Source: Leifsonia sp040686855 (GTDB lineage Bacteria > Actinomycetota > Actinomycetes > Actinomycetales > Microbacteriaceae). Taken from it: DNA of 64,000 bases. The position numbers and the translations under genes are program-made. Positions 52,030 through 60,029 of this stretch are shown piece after piece (the first letter of the stretch is position 1; each line of letters begins with the position of its first letter). The stretch lies in assembly GCF_040686855.1 (NCBI RefSeq), contig NZ_JBFBOG010000003.1:558001-622000 (forward strand), written 5' to 3'. The notes beneath the pieces were generated by a model. That model saw only the letters and a program-made list of their open reading frames with translations, was not told where the DNA came from and did no database searches.

Positions 52030-53069
52030 ACGAGACACGACGCAACTCCGGGCCCTTCCGCGTGGGTGACCGGGTGCAGCTGACCGGGCCGAAGGGCCGG
52101 ATGAACACCATCACGCTCGAGCCGGGCAAGCTGTTCCACAGCCACCGCGGGGTCCTGGAGCACGACGCCATCATCGGGCTGCCCGACGGCTCCGTCGTCG
52201 TGAACAACGCCGGCGTCGAGCACCTGGCGCTGCGTCCCCTGCTCACCGACTTCGTGATGTCGATGCCGCGCGGCGCGGCGATCGTCTACCCGAAGGACGC
52301 CGCGCAGATCCTCGCCCTGGCGGATATCTTCCCGGGCGCGACCGTCGTCGAGGCGGGAGTCGGCTCCGGCGCCCTGTCGCTGTGGCTGCTGCGGGCGATC
52401 GGCCCGGAGGGGCGGCTGCTGTCGTTCGAGCGCCGCGACGAGTTCGCGGACGTCGCCCGCGGCAACGCGGCCACGTTCCTCGGCGGCGACCCGGAGAACT
52501 GGACGCTGACCGTCGGGGACCTGCAGGACGCGCTTCCCGCCGCCGTCGAGCCCGGCTCGGTCGACCGGGTGGTGCTCGACATGCTCGCGCCGTGGGAGAC
52601 GCTGGATGCGGTCACGACCGCGCTCAAGCCCGGCGGCGTGGTGATCTGCTACGTCGCGACGGTGACGCAGCTCTCGCGCGTCGCCGAGGCGATCCGCGCG
52701 TCCGGCCACTACACGCACCCGCAGTCGAACGAGACGATGGTCCGCGGCTGGCACGTCGAAGGCCTCGCCGTGCGTCCCGACCACCGCATGATCGCGCACA
52801 CCGGCTTCCTCATCACGGCGCGCCGGCTGGCTCCGGACACCGTGCTGCCCGAGCTCAAGCGCCGGCCGTCCAAGTCGGACTACTCGGACGAGGACGTCGA
52901 GGCCTGGACGCCCGGCGCGCTGGGGGAGCGGCAGTCCAGCCCCAAGAGCCTGCGCAAGCGGATGCGCGAGGCCGCCGCGAGCGCCGAGCTGGCCCGCGGG
53001 CGCGACGCGGATCACGACTCGGTCTCGGACTCCCCGGAGCCGGACGAGGACACATCCGGCGTCCGTTAG
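52026..53069 (+). CDS. trmI: tRNA (adenine-58-N1)-methyltransferase
   Basis: 347 residues from ATG 52026, overlapping the HAD stop by 4 bp. The SAM-binding motif is TVVEAGVGSGALS (about residue 110), the catalytic region is VVLDMLAPWE, and the family block GVVICYVATVTQL is present. The N-terminal beta-domain (GPFRVGDRVQLTGPKGR) is typical of TrmI. It methylates A58 in the T loop of tRNA and stabilises it. In mycobacteria (Rv2118c) it lies just outside the proteasome genes. Here arc, dop, pup, prcBA and pafA do not follow. The acidic C-terminal tail is longer than usual. Confidence 0.94.
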   Translation: MNETRRNSGPFRVGDRVQLTGPKGRMNTITLEPGKLFHSHRGVLEHDAIIGLPDGSVVVNNAGVEHLALRPLLTDFVMSMPRGAAIVYPKDAAQILALADIFPGATVVEAGVGSGALSLWLLRAIGPEGRLLSFERRDEFADVARGNAATFLGGDPENWTLTVGDLQDALPAAVEPGSVDRVVLDMLAPWETLDAVTTALKPGGVVICYVATVTQLSRVAEAIRASGHYTHPQSNETMVRGWHVEGLAVRPDHRMIAHTGFLITARRLAPDTVLPELKRRPSKSDYSDEDVEAWTPGALGERQSSPKSLRKRMREAAASAELARGRDADHDSVSDSPEPDEDTSGVR

Positions 53070-53111
53070 CATGAACACGCCTTGAGCCAAGCCCCGACCG
53101 AAAGAGAACCC

Positions 53112-54029
53112 GTGCGCAGAATCACCATCGGAAGAACGTCCGCCGTCGTGGTCGCCGTCGGCCTGGTGGCCGCCGCGCTCACGGGATGCTCGTCCAACCC
53201 GAACGCGGACTGCGGCACGGCCCTCCCATCGGGCGGCGCCTCGCAGCTGGTGGAGGCGACCGGCAAGATCGGCTCGAAGCCGGACATCACGGTCCCGACC
53301 CCGCTCGACACCACGAAGTCGCAGCGCACGATCCTCACCGAGGGCACGGGCGAGCAGGTCCACGAGGGCCAGGTCGTCGAGATCCAGTACACGATCCTCG
53401 ACGGCAAGACCGGCCAGGTGCAGCAGACCTCGTACGGCAGCGGCGACACCTACCCGCTGGCGCTCGGCTCCGGCAACGCAGCGCTGAGCAAGGGTCTGCA
53501 GTGCGCGCCGGTCGGCTCGCGCGTCGCGGTCGTCATCTCGCCGAAGGACGCGGGCGGCCAGGGGGCGACCAGCTCGGGCGTGATCGTGGTCGACATCCTC
53601 AAGGCGTACCTGTCGCAGGCGAACGGGGCGGTGCGTCCCTCCGCGTCGGGCTTCCCGACCGTGGTGCTCGCGCCCACCGGCCAGCCGGGCATCACCATCC
53701 CGTCCTCCGGTTCCGCGCCGAAGTCGATCCGCAGCGAGGAGCTGAAGGCGGGCGACGGCGCGACGGTCAAGAAGAACTCGATCGCGATCCTGCACTACAC
53801 GGCCGTCGGCTGGGAGAACAAGAACGTCGTGCTGTCGAGCTGGCAGTCGGGGTCCCCGGACCTCGTGTCGATCGGCACCGGGCAGAGCCAGGTCAACCAG
53901 GCGCTGCCGCAGAGCGTGCTCAAGCAGCTGGTAGGCAAGAAGGTCGGCTCGCAGGTCGTCGTCGAGGCCCCGGCCGAGGGACAGGTTCCCGCGGCCGCCT
54001 GGGTGGTCGACATCCTGGGGATCCGCTAA
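53112..54029 (+). CDS. FKBP-fold lipoprotein, degenerate isomerase
   Basis: 305 residues from GTG 53112, with AAAGAGA upstream. The signal peptide ends in the lipobox LTGC. Two FKBP-like domains follow (about 70-165 and 200-305). In the second, the usual FDSSW reads VLSSW and the AYG motif is lost, so the isomerase site is poor. It may act as a chaperone or binding protein on the outer face of the membrane. FKBP genes at this place, before pafB, are familiar from other actinobacteria. It is a paralogue of 22818-23804, which keeps the active-site residues. Confidence 0.85.
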   Translation: MRRITIGRTSAVVVAVGLVAAALTGCSSNPNADCGTALPSGGASQLVEATGKIGSKPDITVPTPLDTTKSQRTILTEGTGEQVHEGQVVEIQYTILDGKTGQVQQTSYGSGDTYPLALGSGNAALSKGLQCAPVGSRVAVVISPKDAGGQGATSSGVIVVDILKAYLSQANGAVRPSASGFPTVVLAPTGQPGITIPSSGSAPKSIRSEELKAGDGATVKKNSIAILHYTAVGWENKNVVLSSWQSGSPDLVSIGTGQSQVNQALPQSVLKQLVGKKVGSQVVVEAPAEGQVPAAAWVVDILGIR

Positions 54030-54039
54030 CCGCTCGGAC

Positions 54040-54045
54040 TAGGAT
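54040..54045 (+). promoter_or_regulatory. -10 hexamer of pafB
   Basis: TAGGAT, 6 nt before GTG 54052; gives pafBC its own leaderless promoter. Confidence 0.5.
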
Positions 54046-54051
54046 GGACGG

Positions 54052-55107
54052 GTGTCCCGTTCCTCTTCCTCGCCCGCGCGCGTCCCGGTCGAGGAGCGCC
54101 TGTTCAGCCTCGTGCTGGCGCTGCTCGCGACCGAGAACGGGCTGACCAAGAGCGAGATCCTGTCGACCGTGCAGGGCTACCGCCAGCGGTACGAGCCGCA
54201 CGGCGACAACAGCAGCCTCGAGCGGCAGTTCGAACGCGACAAGGACGACATCCGCGAGCTCGGCGTGCCGCTGGAGACCGTGGAGGCGCCGGAGGCGGCC
54301 GGCAACAACCAGCTGCTGCGGTACCGCATTCCGAAGGGGGCATACGACCTCCCGTCTGATGTCAGCTTCTCGCCCGAGGAGCTGACCCTGCTCGGTCTCG
54401 CCGCCGCCGTGTGGCGCGAGGGGTCGCTGTCGGGGGAGTCCCGGCGCGCGCTCATGAAGCTGCGGTCGCTGGGCGTCGAGGCCGACGACCCGGTGGTCGG
54501 CTACGCGCCGCGCCTCCGCGTCCGCGAGAGCGCGTTCGAACCGCTCAGCCAGGCGCTGGAGCGGCACGTCATGGTCCAGTTCCCGTACCTCAAGCCCGGC
54601 GAGAGCGCATCGCGGCAGCGCACCGTCGCGCCGCTCGCGCTGGTCCAGCACCAGGGGCGCTGGCACCTGCAGGGCATCGACCAGGATGCCCGCGAGTCGC
54701 GCACCTTCCTGCTGTCGCGGATCGTCGGTGCGGTCAAACTCACCTCGCGCGTGTTCGACCCGGAGCAGTACCGCGTCGACGGCGAGGCGTTCGCCGAGCG
54801 TGCGCTGCTCGAGCTCGAGCGCATCTGGGAGTCGAACGTCGCCACGATCGAGGTCACGGCCGGCACGGATGCGGCCACACGGCTCGGCAAGCGCTATGGC
54901 GACGCCGTGCCGGTCGGTGCGGAAGGCGAGCCGGTGCGGCTCACCGTCAACTTCTCGGACAGCAACATCCTCGCCGATCAGCTGGCGTCGTTCGGGCCGG
55001 AGGTGCTGGTGATCGCGCCGCCCGAGCTGCGCCAACAGGTGGTGCAGCGGCTGGAGGCGGTCGTCGCCGCGCACAGCGGTACCGATGTCGAGGAGTCCCA
55101 TGGCTGA
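54052..55107 (+). CDS. pafB: WYL-domain regulator PafB
   Basis: 351 residues from GTG 54052. A winged helix-turn-helix (GLTKSEILSTVQGY), a WYL domain (about 170-240; GRWHLQGIDQDARESRTFLL) and a C-terminal WCX domain appear in order. PafB and PafC form a heterodimer that in mycobacteria activates most DNA-damage genes independently of LexA. The gene overlaps pafC by 8 bp. The usual upstream partner pafA (Pup ligase) is absent here, so PafBC is kept as a regulator without the pupylation genes. The family identity follows from the tandem pair and the downstream tatA-tatC-helY. Confidence 0.92.
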   Translation: MSRSSSSPARVPVEERLFSLVLALLATENGLTKSEILSTVQGYRQRYEPHGDNSSLERQFERDKDDIRELGVPLETVEAPEAAGNNQLLRYRIPKGAYDLPSDVSFSPEELTLLGLAAAVWREGSLSGESRRALMKLRSLGVEADDPVVGYAPRLRVRESAFEPLSQALERHVMVQFPYLKPGESASRQRTVAPLALVQHQGRWHLQGIDQDARESRTFLLSRIVGAVKLTSRVFDPEQYRVDGEAFAERALLELERIWESNVATIEVTAGTDAATRLGKRYGDAVPVGAEGEPVRLTVNFSDSNILADQLASFGPEVLVIAPPELRQQVVQRLEAVVAAHSGTDVEESHG

Positions 55108-56074
55108 GCGCCGCAAGCCGATGCAGGCGCAGGACAAGCTGGCGTTCCTGCTGGCGCTGGTCCCGTACCTGATGGACCGCGATCGCGTGAGCGTCGCCGA
55201 GGCGGCAGAGCACTTCGGCGTGGAGCAGGAGCAGCTGCGCGACGCCGTGCGGTTGATCGCCGTTTCCGGCATCCCGGGCGAGACGAACGCGTACCAGCCC
55301 GGCGACCTGTTCGACATCGCCTGGGACGACTTCGAGGACAACGACCAGATCGTCCTGACCCATCAGGTCGCCATCGACGACTCTCCGCGCTTCTCGGCGC
55401 GCGAGGCGGCGGCGCTGATCGCCGGTCTGCAGTACCTCACCGCACTGCCCGAGAACGCCGACCGGGACGCGATCGGCTCGCTCATGGCCAAGCTGGCCCG
55501 CGGGGCCTCGGCCGCGCCGAGCCAGCTCGCCGTCGCCCGGTCCGAGACCGACGAGGCCTTGGCGACCATCCGCGACGCCGTCATCGCCGGCGTCCAGGTG
55601 GAGTTCGACTACCTCAGCTCGCGCGGCGAGCGGGAGCGCCGCCGCGTCGATCCGCTGCGCATCGAGTCGGTCGACCAGGACTGGTACCTGCGCGGCTGGG
55701 ACCACCTGCGCACCGCGATCCGCACCTTCCGGCTCGACCGCATCGACGACCTCGTCGCCACCACCGAGCCGATCACCTACCGGCCTGGGGACGTCAAGCT
55801 GCCGGAGACCCTGTTCACCGGCACCGACGAGGACCAGCTGGTGACGGTGGAGGTGTCGGCGTCGGCCATCCCGCTGATCGAGGACTACATCCCCGAAGGC
55901 GCGGCGCGCGAGGAGCGCGGAGGAGTCATCCGCACCAGCGTGCGCGTCGCCCACTTCCACGGCCTGAAGCGGCTGGTCGCCGGGCTCTCCGGTGTGCTCA
56001 CCGTGCTCGACCCGCCCGAGGCGCGGCAGGTCGTGGCCGGCTGGGCGCAGGCGGGCGTCGACCGCTACCGCTGA
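55100..56074 (+). CDS. pafC: WYL-domain regulator PafC
   Basis: 324 residues from ATG 55100, with GTCGAGGAG just upstream, inside the pafB end (8-bp overlap). It has a winged helix (VSVAEAAEHFGVEQEQL), a WYL domain (VDQDWYLRGWDHLRTAIRTF) and a C-terminal WCX domain (about 245-324). It is the partner of PafB and together they regulate RecA-independent damage genes. With the LexA sites elsewhere in the window, the organism appears to keep both damage-control routes. Confidence 0.92.
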   Translation: MAERRKPMQAQDKLAFLLALVPYLMDRDRVSVAEAAEHFGVEQEQLRDAVRLIAVSGIPGETNAYQPGDLFDIAWDDFEDNDQIVLTHQVAIDDSPRFSAREAAALIAGLQYLTALPENADRDAIGSLMAKLARGASAAPSQLAVARSETDEALATIRDAVIAGVQVEFDYLSSRGERERRRVDPLRIESVDQDWYLRGWDHLRTAIRTFRLDRIDDLVATTEPITYRPGDVKLPETLFTGTDEDQLVTVEVSASAIPLIEDYIPEGAAREERGGVIRTSVRVAHFHGLKRLVAGLSGVLTVLDPPEARQVVAGWAQAGVDRYR

Positions 56075-56091
56075 CCTTCCCGGCCGCCCGT

Positions 56092-56097
56092 TAGGCT
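56092..56097 (+). promoter_or_regulatory. -10 hexamer upstream of the 119-residue membrane protein gene
   Basis: TAGGCT, 6 nt before ATG 56104. Confidence 0.45.
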
Positions 56098-56103
56098 GGG
56101 CGC

Positions 56104-56463
56104 ATGCCCTGGTGGTCGTGGCTGGTGATCTGGACCGTGCTCGTGCTCGGTCTGCTGGGCATGCTCGCGTTCTTCGCGTGGTGGCTGTTCCGCAAGGTCG
56201 TCGCCGCCGGGCGCGAGGCCGCCGCGCTCATGGACAAGGCCGAGGTGCTGTCGCGCCGCGCCGACGAGCTCCACGAGCGGTTCGAGCCGGCCGTCCTCGC
56301 CGACGCCGACGAGCTCCGCGCCGAGCGCGAGGACGAGCGCACCCGGCGTGCCTATGCCCGGCAAGCTCGCAGGGATGCGCGGGTCCGGCGCGGTAGACTA
56401 CTGGTCGATGTGGATCCGGCGACGGTTCCGGATCGCTTCGCCCACCTTTTGAGAAGGACCTGA
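56104..56463 (+). CDS. Small membrane protein with coiled-coil tail, unknown function
   Basis: 119 residues from ATG 56104. One N-terminal membrane helix (about residues 5-28, Trp-rich: MPWWSWLVIWTVLVL) is followed by a highly charged helix (35-100; RREADELHERF-like heptads, rich in Arg, Glu and Ala) that probably forms a coiled coil in the cytoplasm. It lies between pafC and tatA, 4 bp before tatA, and is therefore probably co-transcribed with the Tat genes. I do not recognise a named family. A link to protein export or to cell-wall organisation is possible from context only. Confidence 0.8.
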   Translation: MPWWSWLVIWTVLVLGLLGMLAFFAWWLFRKVVAAGREAAALMDKAEVLSRRADELHERFEPAVLADADELRAEREDERTRRAYARQARRDARVRRGRLLVDVDPATVPDRFAHLLRRT

Positions 56464-56467
56464 TCTC

Positions 56468-56722
56468 ATGTTCGCAGGACTGACCGGATGGCATCTGCTC
56501 ATCATCCTCGCCGTGATCCTGCTGCTCTTCGGTGCGCCCAAGCTCCCGGCCCTCGCCAAGAGCATCGGCCAGTCGATGCGCATCTTCAAGGGCGAGGTCG
56601 ACGAGCTGAAGAAGGACGGCAAGGACGACAAGCCGGCCGACGGCACCCAGAACGCCACCCCGGCCCCCACGGTCGCCCCGGCGCCGGTCGACCCCTCGAC
56701 CGAGCCCAAGCCGAAGTCCTAG
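56468..56722 (+). CDS. tatA: Sec-independent translocase subunit TatA
   Basis: 84 residues from ATG 56468, with AGAAGGA (56452-56458) as ribosome site. One membrane helix (WHLLIILAVILLLFGAPKLP) runs into the conserved FGxxKLP hinge and an amphipathic helix (ALAKSIGQSMRIFKGEVDEL). The tail is rich in Pro, Thr and Lys. TatA oligomers form the pore for folded proteins with twin-arginine signals, such as the PotD lipoprotein in this window. tatC follows after 4 bp. Confidence 0.95.
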   Translation: MFAGLTGWHLLIILAVILLLFGAPKLPALAKSIGQSMRIFKGEVDELKKDGKDDKPADGTQNATPAPTVAPAPVDPSTEPKPKS

Positions 56723-56726
56723 CACC

Positions 56727-57518
56727 GTGGCCTCCACGAAGCGAGGCAAGAACCGCGAAGGACGGATGACGCTCGCCGAGCACTTCGTCGAGCTTCGCAA
56801 ACGCCTCTTCCGCTCCGCGCTGGCGCTGCTGCTCGGCTCCGTCGTGGGCTGGTTCCTCAGCGGCTACGTGATGGATGCGCTGCGCGGCCCGATCACCGAG
56901 ATCGCGAAGCAGCAGGACCGCGTAGCGACGCTCAACTACGACAGCATCACCGGCGCGTTCGACTTGAAGATGCAGGTCGCGATCACGATCGGCGCCATCG
57001 TCTCGAGCCCGGTCTGGCTGTACCAGATCTGGGCGTTCTTCGTCCCGGCGATGACCCGCCGCGAGCTCAAATACGGCTTCGGCTTCTTCTTCACCGCCGT
57101 GCCGTTGTTCATCGCCGGCGGTGTGACCGGCTGGCTCCTCGTCCCGCACATCGTGAGTCTGCTGACGAGCTTCGCGCCCGCCCCTGACACCGCGATCATC
57201 GGGGCCAAGACCTACTTCGACTTCATCCTCAAGCTGGTGATCGCGGTCGGGATCGCCTTCGTGCTGCCGGTGTTCCTCGTGCTGCTGAACTTCGTCGGCG
57301 TGCTGAGCGCGAAGTCGATCATCGCGTCCTGGCGCTGGGCGCTCATCCTGATCGCGCTGTTCACAGCGATCGCGACCCCGGCCGCCGACGTGCTGTCGAT
57401 GTTCCTGCTCGCGATCCCGATGGTGGGGCTGTACTTCGCGGCGTACGGCGTCGCCTGGCTGCACGACCGCCGGGCCGCGAAAGCCGCGAACCGGCTGGAG
57501 GCCGAACTCGCCGCCTGA
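56727..57518 (+). CDS. tatC: Sec-independent translocase subunit TatC
   Basis: 263 residues from GTG 56727. Six membrane helices and the hallmark N-terminal block MTLAEHFVELRKRLFRSA are present; the Glu of HFVELR recognises twin-arginine signals. FVPAMTRRELKYGFGF and IIASWRWALILIALFTAIATP are further family blocks. TatC is the receptor of the Tat system. The length is normal. No tatB is in the window; in actinobacteria it lies elsewhere. Confidence 0.96.
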   Translation: MASTKRGKNREGRMTLAEHFVELRKRLFRSALALLLGSVVGWFLSGYVMDALRGPITEIAKQQDRVATLNYDSITGAFDLKMQVAITIGAIVSSPVWLYQIWAFFVPAMTRRELKYGFGFFFTAVPLFIAGGVTGWLLVPHIVSLLTSFAPAPDTAIIGAKTYFDFILKLVIAVGIAFVLPVFLVLLNFVGVLSAKSIIASWRWALILIALFTAIATPAADVLSMFLLAIPMVGLYFAAYGVAWLHDRRAAKAANRLEAELAA

Positions 57519-57542
57519 TGCGGGCCCCCCTGACGACAGGCA

Positions 57543-57548
57543 TAGGCT
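57543..57548 (+). promoter_or_regulatory. -10 hexamer of helY
   Basis: TAGGCT, 6 nt before GTG 57555. Confidence 0.5.
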
Positions 57549-57554
57549 GGTGGG

Positions 57555-59987
57555 GTGACCGACCAGACGCTCTCGCCGGCGGAGCGGTACGCCGCCTCCC
57601 GCGACCGGGCCCGCCAGCCCCTGCTCGAGACCTTCCGCGAGGGCCTGCGGTTCGATCTCGACCCGTTCCAGCGTGAGGCATGCGCCTCGCTCGAACGCGG
57701 CAGCAGCGTCCTCGTCGCCGCGCCCACCGGCGCGGGTAAGACGATCGTCGCCGAGTTCGCCGTGTTCCTGGCGATGCGCGAGGCGAACGCGAAGGTCTTC
57801 TACACCACGCCGATGAAGGCGCTCAGCAACCAGAAGTTCCAGGAGTTCGTCGAGGCCTACGGACCCGAATCCGTCGGCCTGCTCACCGGCGACACCAACA
57901 TCAACTCGCGCGCCCGGATCGTCGTCATGACGACCGAGGTGCTGCGCAACATGCTCTACGCCGACTCCGATCTGCTCACCGACCTCGCCTACGTGGTGAT
58001 GGATGAGGTGCACTACCTCGCCGACCGGTTCCGCGGCGCCGTGTGGGAGGAGGTCATCATCCATCTGCCGTCGGAGGTGCGGATGGTGTCCCTGAGCGCC
58101 ACGGTGTCCAACGCGGAGGAGTTCGGCGACTGGCTGCAGGCGGTCCGCGGCGACACCGACGTCGTGGTCTCGGAGGAGCGTCCCGTGCCGCTGGAGCAGC
58201 ACATCCTGATGCGCTCCAAGCTGATCGACCTGTTCGACTCGTCCGGCCTCGCGGCGACCAACCGGGTGAACCCGGAGCTCGTGCAGATGGCGCGCTACGG
58301 CGGCCGGGTGCTGAGCAGCCGCCAGATGCGGGATGTCGGCCGCTACCACTCGAAGGGCGGCCGGCCCGACGGGTTCCGGATGAACCGGGCCGACCTCGTC
58401 GCGCTGCTCGACGACCGCAACCTTCTTCCGGCCATCTTCTTCATCTTCAGCCGCAACGGCTGCGACGCCGCGGTCAACCAGGTGCTGCGCGCCGGCGTGC
58501 GGCTGACCGAGCAGAACGAGCGCGAGGAGATCCGCGCGATCGTGGAGGAGCGGTGCCGCACCCTCCTCGATGAGGACCTGGCGGTGCTCGGCTACTGGGA
58601 GTGGCTGGAGGGTCTGGAGCGCGGTGTCGCGGCTCACCACGCCGGTCTGCTTCCGGCGTTCAAGGAGGTCGTGGAGGAGCTGTTCCGCCGCAAGCTCGTC
58701 AAGGTCGTCTTCGCGACCGAAACCCTCGCCCTCGGCATCAACATGCCCGCCCGCACGGTCGTGCTGGAGAAGCTGGAGAAGTTCAACGGCGAGGCGCGCG
58801 TCCCGATCACGCCGGGGGAGTACACGCAGCTCACCGGCCGCGCGGGACGCCGCGGCATCGACGTCGAGGGCCACTCCGTCATCCAGTGGGAGGACGGACT
58901 CGACCCCCAGTCGGTCGCCTCGCTGGCCTCCCGCCGCAGCTACCCGCTGAACTCGAGCTTCCGGCCGACGTACAACATGGCGGTCAACCTCATCGACCAG
59001 TTCGGCCGCGTGCGCACCCGCGAGATCCTGGAGTCGTCGTTCGCGCAGTTCCAGGCGGACCGTGCGGTCGTCGACCTCGCCCGGAAGGCGATGCAGCAGG
59101 AGCAGTCGCTCGCCGGGTACGAGGAGGCGATGAGCTGCCACTTGGGCGACTTCAAAGAGTACTTCAGCATCCGCCGCGAGCTGACGGACCTGGAGCGCAA
59201 GGGCTCCCGCATCGAGTCCGCGTCCAGCGAGGAGCGCGAGAAGCGGCAGCGTCAGCTCGCCGCCCTGCGCAAGCGGATGAAGGACCACCCGTGCCACCGC
59301 TGCACCGAGCGCGAGCAGCACGCCCGCTGGGCCGAGCGCTGGTGGAAGCTGAAGCGCGACACCGACCGGCTCCGGGCGCAGATCCAGTCGCGGACGGGAG
59401 CCGTCGCCAAGGTCTTCGACCGGGTGTCCGACGTGCTCCTCGAACTCGGCTACCTGACCGAGGAGGACGGCGAGACGGTGCTGACCGTGCACGGCCGGAC
59501 CCTCAAGCGCATCTACGGCGAGCGCGACCTCCTGGTCGCGGAGTGCCTGCGCCGCGGCGTCTGGAAGGACCTGGATGCGCCCGGTCTCGCGGCGATGGCG
59601 TGTGCGCTCGTGTTCGAGCCGCGTCGCGACGAAGGTCTCGCCAGCGAGCGCACGCTGCCACGCGGCGCCTTCCGCCCCGCGCTGGAGAAGACCACGACCC
59701 TGTGGAGCAAGCTCGACGACCTGGAGCAGGACCACCGCCTCCCGGGCAGCGAGCCCCCGTCGACCGCTATCTCCCTCGCCATGTGGATGTGGTCCCGCGG
59801 CTCCGGGCTGGACGCGGTGCTCCGCGAGGCGGACATGGCGGCCGGCGACTTCGTCCGCTGGGCCAAGCAGACGATCGACCTGCTGGACCAGCTGTCGCTC
59901 GTCGCCCAGGGCAACGTGGGGCGCGTCGCGCGCCAGGCACTGGAGTCCATCCGGCGCGGGATCGTCGCGTACTCGTCCGTGGCCTAG
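57555..59987 (+). CDS. helY: DEAD/DEAH-box RNA helicase, Ski2/Mtr4-like (HelY)
   Basis: 810 residues from GTG 57555. Superfamily 2 helicase motifs in order: VAAPTGAGKT (I), TTPMKALSNQK (Ia), VVMDEVHYL (II, DEVH), VSLSATVSNAEE (III), LALGINMPAR (V) and QLTGRAGRRGID (VI). A C-terminal extension (about 500-810) is rich in charged helices, with CHRCTEREQHARW as a possible Cys pair site. Relatives in eukaryotes unwind RNA for the exosome; the actinobacterial enzyme probably acts on structured RNA. The position after tatC equals Rv2092c in M. tuberculosis. Confidence 0.94.
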   Translation: MTDQTLSPAERYAASRDRARQPLLETFREGLRFDLDPFQREACASLERGSSVLVAAPTGAGKTIVAEFAVFLAMREANAKVFYTTPMKALSNQKFQEFVEAYGPESVGLLTGDTNINSRARIVVMTTEVLRNMLYADSDLLTDLAYVVMDEVHYLADRFRGAVWEEVIIHLPSEVRMVSLSATVSNAEEFGDWLQAVRGDTDVVVSEERPVPLEQHILMRSKLIDLFDSSGLAATNRVNPELVQMARYGGRVLSSRQMRDVGRYHSKGGRPDGFRMNRADLVALLDDRNLLPAIFFIFSRNGCDAAVNQVLRAGVRLTEQNEREEIRAIVEERCRTLLDEDLAVLGYWEWLEGLERGVAAHHAGLLPAFKEVVEELFRRKLVKVVFATETLALGINMPARTVVLEKLEKFNGEARVPITPGEYTQLTGRAGRRGIDVEGHSVIQWEDGLDPQSVASLASRRSYPLNSSFRPTYNMAVNLIDQFGRVRTREILESSFAQFQADRAVVDLARKAMQQEQSLAGYEEAMSCHLGDFKEYFSIRRELTDLERKGSRIESASSEEREKRQRQLAALRKRMKDHPCHRCTEREQHARWAERWWKLKRDTDRLRAQIQSRTGAVAKVFDRVSDVLLELGYLTEEDGETVLTVHGRTLKRIYGERDLLVAECLRRGVWKDLDAPGLAAMACALVFEPRRDEGLASERTLPRGAFRPALEKTTTLWSKLDDLEQDHRLPGSEPPSTAISLAMWMWSRGSGLDAVLREADMAAGDFVRWAKQTIDLLDQLSLVAQGNVGRVARQALESIRRGIVAYSSVA

Positions 59988-60015
59988 CCTGAGCGGTGCG
60001 CACGGCCGGATGACA

Positions 60016-60021
60016 TAAGCT
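60016..60021 (+). promoter_or_regulatory. -10 hexamer of lnt
   Basis: TAAGCT, 8 nt before GTG 60030. Confidence 0.4.
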
Positions 60022-60029
60022 CTCCCTTC

